From: a bacterium
Lineage (GTDB): Bacteria > Armatimonadota > Fimbriimonadia > Fimbriimonadales > GBS-DC
Length of the DNA stretch: 6,255 bases
Direction: 5' to 3'
Assembly (NCBI GenBank): GCA_029335935.2
Contig: JARJMV020000062.1
Coordinates: 1 to 6,255, forward strand
Below are positions 1 to 6,255 of the stretch, piece by piece. Position 1 is the first letter of the stretch. Every line of letters starts with the position of its first letter. The notes under the pieces are model-generated. The model saw only the letters and a program-made list of their open reading frames with translations, was not told the origin of the DNA and searched no databases. The position numbers and the translations under genes were made by a program.

Positions 1-2
1 CG

Positions 3-1489
<1,487 letters not shown>

Positions 1490-1494
1490 AGCAT

Positions 1495-1499
1495 CCTCC
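1495..1499 (-). promoter_or_regulatory. Ribosome binding site for the phosphoesterase
   Basis: GGAGG on the minus strand is 5 bases from the ATG at 1489. It lies inside the coding sequence of the longer version starting at 1501, so it decides in favour of the shorter protein. That version also puts the twin-arginine motif at the usual short distance from the N-terminus. Confidence 0.75.
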
Positions 1500-1505
1500 A
1501 TAATA
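1500..1505 (-). promoter_or_regulatory. Possible -10 element (TATTAT) before the phosphoesterase
   Basis: The minus strand reads GGGGTATTAT directly before the GGAGG ribosome binding site, resembling the GGTATAAT elements before the other genes here. I see no good -35 box at 16-18 bases spacing. If used, transcription would begin near 1493, only about 4 bases before the ATG and downstream of GGAGG. The two assignments therefore compete: either the mRNA is nearly leaderless, or transcription comes from further upstream. Confidence 0.35.
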
Positions 1506-1577
1506 CCCCAAGCTTACCGAACGGTACTTAAAGAGCGTGTTAAGCCGCCGTCGCCACGCGCCCGAACCGCGACAAAG

Positions 1578-1617
1578 CCCCCTCTCTCACTGCATGAGAG
1601 AGGGGGTCGGAGTGAGG
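1578..1617. repeat. Perfect 12-bp palindrome with AGTGAGG tail
   Basis: CCCCCTCTCTCA at 1578-1589 and TGAGAGAGGGGG at 1595-1606 are exact reverse complements around a 5-base loop (CTGCA). The sequence AGTGAGG follows at 1611-1617. The element sits between nuoG and the phosphoesterase, starting 57 bases after the nuoG stop. On the minus strand the stem is followed by only a short CTTTGT, so it is a poor Rho-independent terminator; it may stabilise or process the nuoG mRNA. The pattern resembles the intergenic CCCTCTCC...GGAGAGGG repeats common in many GC-rich bacterial genomes (from memory). A related degenerate copy with the same tail occurs at 3968-4007. Confidence 0.75.
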
Positions 1618-1663
1618 ATGGATGGTTTCGGTTGCCGAGATAGCCTCTATGGGACACGCCTGC

Positions 1664-3874
1664 TCAGGGCAATCGCGCGCCTGTTTCGCCCAGCGATTCG
1701 TAGCGGCAGTTGGCGAAGGATGGAACCAGCTGCGCGATTTCTTGCATCACTTCGCGGGCGTTGAAGGGTGGCGTCTGTCGTTGCGTGCGTAGCCACAGCT
1801 CGGCGAACACCTGCCAGTCGGGTTTTGCCTCGCCCTGAGGCGGGTGCGCCTGCCAGAATCGCTGCACGCGCCGTTCCCAGTTCGTGAATGTGCCCTCGTA
1901 CTCGGTGAACGGACACGCAGGGAGCAGGAGGTCGGCATAGCGTGCGCTCTCGGTCAGGCGGGTGTGCTGCACCACGACAAATTCGCACGCGCGCAGGGCG
2001 CGCTCCGCCAGGGTGGGGTCGTAATGCTCGCTAACGGGGTCTGCGCCAGCGAGATAGAGCATATCTACCTCGCCGTCCAAGCAGGCTTGGAAGATTTCGT
2101 CGGTGGTTAGCCCTGTGTGAGCAGGTAGCGGCAGTCCCCAAGCCTGTTCGAAGCGCGCGCGCGCCAGCGCGTCGTCCACTCGTGCATAGCCAGGCAGCAG
2201 GTGTGGCGCAACGCCCAGTTCCAGTGCGCCCTGTTGGTTCGCGCCTGTGGGCATCAGGTTCAGCCCGCCCTCCTCGCGCGCGTCGTTGCCTGTGAGGCGG
2301 TTCAGCGCGTGCAGCCACTCGACCACCTCCTTCGCGAAGGGGTGGTTGAGCGTCTTCTCGCCCGCGAGGATGAGTAGACTGGGCGACTGAGCGATATGTT
2401 GCGCCACTGCTTGGAGTTGCTCGGCGGGTACGCCCGTGTGCGCCTGTGTCCATTCTGGGGTGCAGGCGGCGACGCGCGAGCGAAGCGGTTCGGTATCTGC
2501 GCTGGGCAACTGTTTCAACAGCGCATGGAGTAGCCCTTTCAGCAGGGCGTCTTCGGTGCCTGCATGGTAGCGGAGGCTGTGCGCGGCGAACTCTTCCACC
2601 GCGTTCATGCGCGGATACGCCACGATGACCGACACACCGTAGTGGCGGTTGGCTTTGCGCATTCGCAGGAACACCATCGGCTGCTCATCGGCTAAGTCTG
2701 TGCCGAACACCAGCACGGTCGCGGCGGCTTCCAGGTCGCGATACTCGTTCTGCACGGGCGGCTCGGTGAGCGCGGCTTGGTAGCGGGTGACGCGGTGGTC
2801 GATGTGGTTCGTTTGGAACACGCCGCGCATCAGTTTCTGGAAGAAATAGAGCGATTCGTTGCTCAGTCGGTGTCCTGCCAGCCCGGCGACGGCGCGTCCG
2901 CTGCTCTGGGTGCTGGCGCGTTGCAGGATGAGTTCGTAAGCCTCGCCCCACGAAATCGGCTCCCATTCTTTGCCGCGTCGTCGCATCGGCTGCAAGATAC
3001 GGTCGGGCGCGTGCATGTAGGTCTGCTCGAACTTCCCTCTATCGCAGGTCCAAGTCTCGTTCACGGCAGGGTTCTCGCGAGCGTTGAAGCGCACCACTTT
3101 GCCCGCGCGGCTATCGGCATATAGCGTGCAGCCGTTGGAACACATCGTGCAGACGGTCTTCTGGGTCGTGATGTCCCACGGTCGAGCGCGGAAGCGATAA
3201 GTACGGCTGGTGAGCGCGCCGACGGGGCAAATCTCGATGACATTCCCACTGAATCGGCTGGTGAACTCGGTGAGTTGGAATGTGTGCGGCTGCGTCTGCG
3301 CGCCACGGAACAGGAACGCCAGTTGCGAATCGCCCGACACCTCTTCGGTGAAGCGCACACACCGTCCGCACTGGATGCACCGCTCCAAGTCCAGCGCAAC
3401 ATATCTCGACAGCGGGAACGACTTGGGCAAGTGGCGCTTAATTTCGATGTAGCGGCTGGTAGAGGGTCCGTAGAACTGCGTGTTGTTCTGCAACGGGCAT
3501 TCGCCGCCCCGATCGCAAATCGGGCAGTCCAGCGGATGGTTGATCAGCAAGAACTCCAGCACAGCACGACGGTCTTTGACAATCTGCTCCGTCTCCGTCC
3601 ACGCGACCAGTCCCTCCGTGCAGGGGAGTGAGCAAGAGGTCTGTGGCTTGGGCATTTTGCGCACGCTGCCGTCGGGTTGCTTATAGCCCACCTCCACAAG
3701 GCACATACGACACATGCCCACAGGTTTCATATACTTGTGATAGCAAAATATCGGAATATCGGCTTGAACACGCTTAGCGGCTTCCACCAGCAGCTCGCCT
3801 TCAGGCACTTGCAGAGGAACGCCGTTGATTTCGATATTCACCAGCTTCGGCTCGGCATGCTTGGGCTTCGGCAT
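1664..3874 (-). CDS. nuoG: NADH-quinone oxidoreductase (complex I) subunit G
   Basis: NuoG is the large iron-sulfur subunit of the peripheral arm of respiratory complex I; it relays electrons from the NADH-oxidising NuoE/F subunits toward NuoB and quinone on the cytoplasmic face. The 736 residues are close to Thermus Nqo3 (783). An N-terminal ferredoxin fold carries the [2Fe-2S] centre N1b (C44, C55, C58, C81). Next come N5 (H113, C117, C120, C126), N4 (C166, C169, C172, C216) and N7 (C242, C245, C249, C277, with Thermus-like 3-4-28 spacing). From about residue 280 a molybdopterin-oxidoreductase-like domain follows, including TGANQQGA near 543; in this family it has lost the cofactor. The ATG at 3874 has no Shine-Dalgarno and a TATAAT 9 bases upstream, suggesting leaderless translation. 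Neither neighbour is a nuo gene, so it is detached from the usual cluster, at least within this window. C85 is an extra Cys next to the N1b ligand C81. A stand-alone formate dehydrogenase subunit is less likely because no catalytic Cys/Sec-His motif is seen. Confidence 0.95.
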   Translation of the reverse strand: MPKPKHAEPKLVNIEINGVPLQVPEGELLVEAAKRVQADIPIFCYHKYMKPVGMCRMCLVEVGYKQPDGSVRKMPKPQTSCSLPCTEGLVAWTETEQIVKDRRAVLEFLLINHPLDCPICDRGGECPLQNNTQFYGPSTSRYIEIKRHLPKSFPLSRYVALDLERCIQCGRCVRFTEEVSGDSQLAFLFRGAQTQPHTFQLTEFTSRFSGNVIEICPVGALTSRTYRFRARPWDITTQKTVCTMCSNGCTLYADSRAGKVVRFNARENPAVNETWTCDRGKFEQTYMHAPDRILQPMRRRGKEWEPISWGEAYELILQRASTQSSGRAVAGLAGHRLSNESLYFFQKLMRGVFQTNHIDHRVTRYQAALTEPPVQNEYRDLEAAATVLVFGTDLADEQPMVFLRMRKANRHYGVSVIVAYPRMNAVEEFAAHSLRYHAGTEDALLKGLLHALLKQLPSADTEPLRSRVAACTPEWTQAHTGVPAEQLQAVAQHIAQSPSLLILAGEKTLNHPFAKEVVEWLHALNRLTGNDAREEGGLNLMPTGANQQGALELGVAPHLLPGYARVDDALARARFEQAWGLPLPAHTGLTTDEIFQACLDGEVDMLYLAGADPVSEHYDPTLAERALRACEFVVVQHTRLTESARYADLLLPACPFTEYEGTFTNWERRVQRFWQAHPPQGEAKPDWQVFAELWLRTQRQTPPFNAREVMQEIAQLVPSFANCRYESLGETGARLP

Positions 3875-3883
3875 AGCGGAAGA

Positions 3884-3889
3884 ATTATA
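3884..3889 (-). promoter_or_regulatory. -10 element (TATAAT) of the nuoG promoter
   Basis: A perfect TATAAT in the context AGGTATAATTC lies on the minus strand with 9 bases between it and the nuoG ATG. No recognisable -35 hexamer lies at the normal distance (GGGGAG is found at 17 bases spacing). Transcription would be expected to start about 2-3 bases before the ATG, and the intervening TCTTCCGCT has no anti-16S complementarity. Confidence 0.6.
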
Positions 3890-3906
3890 CCTGACACCAA
3901 AGTCTT

Positions 3907-3939
3907 CTCCCCCTGTCCTACATCGTAGGAGAAAGGGAG
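3907..3939. repeat. Imperfect palindrome upstream of nuoG
   Basis: CTCCCCCTGTCCTAC (3907-3921) pairs with GTAGGAGAAAGGGAG (3925-3939) at 12 of 15 positions around a 3-base loop. It has the same C/T-rich left arm and A/G-rich right arm style as the palindrome at 1578, so it may be a decayed copy of that family. It lies just upstream of the nuoG -10 element, where a -35 would be. No U-rich run follows on either strand, so terminator function for the upstream gene is doubtful. Confidence 0.5.
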
Positions 3940-3967
3940 GGAGGCTACCCCCCCGACTTCTCGGACG

Positions 3968-4007
3968 CCCTCTCCCGCAGAGCAGGAGATGGGTAAGACA
4001 AGTGAGG
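3968..4007. repeat. Degenerate palindrome with AGTGAGG tail after the propeller gene
   Basis: CCCTCTCCCGC (3968-3978) pairs with GCAGGAGATGGG (3982-3993) around the loop AGA, with one mismatch and one bulged base. AGTGAGG follows at 4001-4007, the same tail as the perfect palindrome at 1611-1617. The element ends 3 bases short of the stop codon of the propeller gene. On the minus strand it could form an RNA hairpin soon after that stop, but no U-tract follows. Confidence 0.5.
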
Positions 4008-4010
4008 CAC

Positions 4011-6095
4011 TCAGCACCCGCCGCCGAACGCGAACAGCACGCTCAGCAGGTCCGCGTCGTCCACGATACCGTCGTTGTTCACATCCGCCGCTCCGCCCTG
4101 ACTGCCGAACGCGAACAGCACGCTCAGCAAGTCGCGGTCGTCCACGCAGCCGTCGCCGTCCACATCGCCTGCAACAAACGGCGTCGTGAACACCGCCACG
4201 CTACTGTCTGCTATCTCCACCGCGACGCGCGCACCATCGCTGGAGAACTCCACCGCGCGAATGCCGAACTGCGCCCCTGTCAGCAGCTCCACGCGCGGTT
4301 GGTAGGTCGTGCCCGCATGGAAGAGCCGAACCGCGTCGCGCTCGACAATCGCGAGGGAGCGGGTGTTGGGCGCGACGGCAAGCGTGGCAGGTGCATTCAC
4401 AGGGATCGTCCACAAAAGCGCGCCTGTCGCTGCGTCCCACGCATACAGCAGGTCGTCCTTCAGCAAGAACAGCCGCTGGTCGCCCAGTGCGAACTGCAGT
4501 TCCAGGGTGTTGTCGCCTGTGCGCTCGACCTCGACGGGCAGGCTCAGTCGGGGCGTCGGGTTGCCCACTTCATAAAGGCGCACTTCCGCCGTGCGCGGAG
4601 CGACCATCTCGTACTCCGCCACGAACTGCCCATCTTGGGAAAGCGCCATCGGCTCGCCCGTGTATTGCCCCAGCGCGGCGCCCGTCTCGGTGTCGTACAG
4701 TTTGGACCCCATCAAGAACCGTCGCCCATCGCGGCTGAACTGAACGGGAAGGTACAGATACTGTCCGCGCGGTTGCCAGAGGCGCGTCCAACTATCGGTG
4801 CGGTAGGCGGCGAGGGTATCCCCCTCCTGGATGAGCGCGTACTCCGAGTTGGGGGCGAACACGCCTGTTAGGTCGCTCGTACTGGTCAGCACAGGTTGCC
4901 CGTCGGCAACGCGCACGACACGGTTCCCTTGAATCACCCACCGCTTATCGGGGGAGAAGACGCCCACCAACGGCGTGCGTCCCGTGAGTGCGCCTTGGGC
5001 GTTGTAGACGCGCGTCTGCTCCGCCTCGCTGACCCACAGCTCGTGGGTTCCCGTGCGGAAGCCCGCCATGCTCCATCGGCGCGTGAGTTCTTTATCGTGT
5101 TCGAGGGTGCCGATGCGCCAGCGGTCGAACCGTCCGAAGTCGCCGCCTGTGTAGAGGTAGTGCCCATCGGGCGTGATAAAGAGGCTCAGCACGCGCCCGC
5201 TGTTATATGCACCCCACTGAGGCGCGACGCGCGTGTTGATGGCGCCCAGCGGCGACAGGTCGGTCGCGCTCCAGAAGCGCACATAGCCGTCGTCGCCGCC
5301 CGTCGCGAGAAACGCACCCCCACGCGCGAACCGAACCGCTCGAATCGCGCCCGTATGCGCCTGCACCTGCAGGTAGGCGTTGTTGCTTAGGTTCCACAGG
5401 CGCAGCTCGCCGTTCGCATCGCCTGTTGCCAGCAGTGCGCCGTTCGGCGAAAACGCCAGCGACTCCACCGCGGCGGCGGTTGGAAGCACCCGCTCCAAGC
5501 TCAGATTATCGACGCGCCAGAACTTGACCGAGCCGCCGAAAGTCTCCGCGCCGCCCGTCGCCAGCAGTGCGCCATCGGGCGAGAACGCCACCTTCACCGA
5601 AAAGCCTTGACCGGGCTGTAAGGTGTAAGGCAGCACGCCGCGCAGCACCACCACGCGCCCCATCTGCGCGACCGCCGCCGCGCTAAACTCCGGCGCGAGG
5701 TCCATCGCAGCGCCCGACACGCCCAGCGTCGCCCACACACGCCAATCCCACAAACCGCCTACTTCGCGATAATCCATCAGGGTTAGAGGGGTGTCCACGC
5801 CCGTGTAGGCGAACATCGCCCGATTCGGCAAGAAGCGCACGCTGTTCACGGCACGGTATGTCGGCATAGAGAGCGGTTGGACAGGTTTATCTTCAGGGGT
5901 GAACCAGATTTTGAGCAGTCCCGTCTCTTGGAGAAAGTCCGAAGCACCCAACACGACCCAGTTACTGTCGTCGGAGCCGTCCAGAGTCAGCACGGGGTTC
6001 CGAAGCCCTTCCAGTTTGAACTGCAGGCTCGGTTGCGGTATCGCGATCTGCAGTCCCAGAGCCAGTATAAGGCTCGCTGTCAGAAAGTGTTTCAT
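4011..6095 (-). CDS. Secreted WD40-like beta-propeller protein with C-terminal dockerin-like double EF-hand
   Basis: The role of this 694-residue protein is unknown; it is probably exported and acts as a binding scaffold at or outside the cell surface. I chose the ATG at 6095 because AAGGAGG precedes it by 8 bases; a TTG at 6113 would add six residues before the signal peptide. MKHFLTASLILALGLQIA (1-18) is a typical Sec signal peptide. WD40-like units with (F/L)SP(D/N)G...TGG...(L/F)W patterns are clearest at about 164-200, 209-242, 247-283, 301-331 and 611-636. The roughly 620-residue middle would suit two seven-bladed propellers (inference). At the C-terminus two calcium-loop motifs at 644-655 and 671-682 have Asp/Asn at loop positions 1, 3, 5, 9 and 12. 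Each is followed by DLLSVLFAFG, giving a type I dockerin-like module. The only two cysteines I see are C650 in the first loop and the last residue, C694. No catalytic motif or cohesin partner is visible. A promoter-like TATAAT lies 26 bases upstream of the start. Confidence 0.85.
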   Translation of the reverse strand: MKHFLTASLILALGLQIAIPQPSLQFKLEGLRNPVLTLDGSDDSNWVVLGASDFLQETGLLKIWFTPEDKPVQPLSMPTYRAVNSVRFLPNRAMFAYTGVDTPLTLMDYREVGGLWDWRVWATLGVSGAAMDLAPEFSAAAVAQMGRVVVLRGVLPYTLQPGQGFSVKVAFSPDGALLATGGAETFGGSVKFWRVDNLSLERVLPTAAAVESLAFSPNGALLATGDANGELRLWNLSNNAYLQVQAHTGAIRAVRFARGGAFLATGGDDGYVRFWSATDLSPLGAINTRVAPQWGAYNSGRVLSLFITPDGHYLYTGGDFGRFDRWRIGTLEHDKELTRRWSMAGFRTGTHELWVSEAEQTRVYNAQGALTGRTPLVGVFSPDKRWVIQGNRVVRVADGQPVLTSTSDLTGVFAPNSEYALIQEGDTLAAYRTDSWTRLWQPRGQYLYLPVQFSRDGRRFLMGSKLYDTETGAALGQYTGEPMALSQDGQFVAEYEMVAPRTAEVRLYEVGNPTPRLSLPVEVERTGDNTLELQFALGDQRLFLLKDDLLYAWDAATGALLWTIPVNAPATLAVAPNTRSLAIVERDAVRLFHAGTTYQPRVELLTGAQFGIRAVEFSSDGARVAVEIADSSVAVFTTPFVAGDVDGDGCVDDRDLLSVLFAFGSQGGAADVNNDGIVDDADLLSVLFAFGGGC
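4023..4184 (-). repeat. Tandem 81-bp repeat encoding the two EF-hand units
   Basis: The segments 4023-4048 and 4104-4129 are identical over 26 bases and are exactly 81 bases (27 codons) apart. They encode the DLLSVLFAFG halves of the two calcium-binding units. The remaining part of each unit, coding for the D-x-D/N-x-D-G loop, is similar but not identical. This is internal gene duplication, as expected for a dockerin-type module, with the helix-coding half more conserved than the loop half. Confidence 0.85.
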
Positions 6096-6103
6096 CGGTG
6101 CGC

Positions 6104-6110
6104 CCTCCTT
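6104..6110 (-). promoter_or_regulatory. Ribosome binding site of the propeller gene
   Basis: AAGGAGG on the minus strand is 8 bases from the ATG at 6095. This strong match to the 16S rRNA tail fixes the start at 6095, so the TTG at 6113 is not used. It contrasts with nuoG, which has no such site. Confidence 0.85.
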
Positions 6111-6121
6111 CAAGCAAGCTG

Positions 6122-6127
6122 ATTATA
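6122..6127 (-). promoter_or_regulatory. -10 element (TATAAT) of the propeller gene promoter
   Basis: A perfect TATAAT in the context GGGGTATAATC lies on the minus strand, 26 bases before the ATG at 6095. Transcription would start near 6115, giving a leader of about 20 bases that contains the AAGGAGG site. No good -35 hexamer is seen 16-18 bases upstream (GTACCT at 17). Confidence 0.55.
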
Positions 6128-6187
6128 CCCCACTCGCTGCCGATAGGTACCAGCCACCCCAGGTTGCATCTGCTTTCAGAGGAGAGG

Positions 6188-6253
6188 GCGCATAGGCGGT
6201 CAGTTATTATCTTGGTCACTTCAGGTACAATCCTGTCGGTGAACCCTATGCGC
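6188..6253. repeat. 9-bp inverted repeat in the divergent region
   Basis: GCGCATAGG (6188-6196) and CCTATGCGC (6245-6253) are exact reverse complements 48 bases apart. They flank a possible rightward -10 element, and the right arm contains a possible ATG at 6248. They could be paired operator sites, but a match of this length in a region this small could also arise by chance, at a rate of a few percent by rough estimate. Confidence 0.3.
6226..6231 (+). promoter_or_regulatory. Possible -10 element (TACAAT) of a rightward gene leaving the window
   Basis: The plus strand reads AGGTACAATCC, similar to the nuoG element AGGTATAATTC on the other strand. A GTG at 6239 (7 bases after it) and an in-frame ATG at 6248 are possible starts of a divergent gene, of which at most 17 bases are visible. 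The GTG would again give a leaderless mRNA. Too little coding sequence is present to call the gene. Confidence 0.3.
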
Positions 6254-6255
6254 GA

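Noticed and set aside
1490..1501. ATG at 1501 as phosphoesterase start
   Set aside because: It has no ribosome binding site and overlaps the possible -10 element; the ATG at 1489 has GGAGG at 5 bases.
1578..1606. Rho-independent terminator for nuoG
   Set aside because: The stem is strong, but neither strand has a U-rich run after it; it is better described as a palindromic repeat.
1578..4007. CRISPR-like or transposon array from the repeated palindromes
   Set aside because: There are only three diverged copies at irregular spacing, with no spacers, no cas genes and no transposase.
3825..4871. Long plus-strand open frame of 348 codons
   Set aside because: It lies antisense to the start of nuoG and the end of the propeller gene and spans their intergenic gap. 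It has an Arg/Ala/His-rich composition typical of shadow frames in GC-rich DNA and no recognisable domain.
6096..6113. TTG start at 6113 for the propeller protein
   Set aside because: It would place six residues (with the ribosome binding site as coding sequence) before a normal signal peptide; AAGGAGG points to the ATG at 6095.
6239..6255. Rightward gene at the window end
   Set aside because: At most 17 bases of coding sequence are visible, so it is noted only with the promoter candidate and not called as a gene.

Overview
The window reads as GC-rich chromosomal DNA from a diderm (Gram-negative-type) bacterium. It has a gene for the Kdo-8-phosphate synthase of lipopolysaccharide synthesis, a Tat-exported phosphoesterase, a complex I NuoG subunit carrying all four iron-sulfur centres, and a secreted beta-propeller protein ending in a dockerin-like double EF-hand. 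That C-terminal tail style (two calcium loops, each followed by DLLSVLFAFG, ending in Gly-Gly-Gly-Cys) reminds me of Armatimonadota (Fimbriimonadales-like) genomes, but this is memory-based inference and not proven here.

Layout, left to right. Positions 3-521 (+) hold the C-terminal 172 codons of kdsA, cut by the window edge. It converges on a Tat-signal metallophosphoesterase (518-1489, -); the two stop codons overlap in the tetranucleotide TTAG, so there is no intergenic terminator between them. A 174-base gap with a perfect 12-bp palindrome separates this gene from a complete nuoG (1664-3874, -). A 136-base gap with two degenerate palindromes follows, then a 694-residue secreted WD40-like/dockerin-like protein (4011-6095, -). 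The last 160 bases look like a divergent promoter region, with a possible gene starting rightwards at 6239 or 6248 and running off the edge. Gaps are all under 300 bases.

The genes do not form an obvious functional pathway: envelope sugar synthesis, periplasmic phosphoester hydrolysis, respiratory NADH oxidation and a surface protein of unknown role. The three minus-strand genes are separated by gaps with promoter-like elements, so each may be its own transcription unit.

The most notable non-coding signal is a GGTATAAT-like element placed 9-26 bases before every minus-strand start, and again before the possible rightward gene, without a recognisable -35 box. For nuoG it sits so close to the ATG, with no Shine-Dalgarno sequence, that a leaderless mRNA is predicted. 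I see no CRISPR, transposase, phage gene, tRNA or rRNA, and no convincing new multi-gene system.
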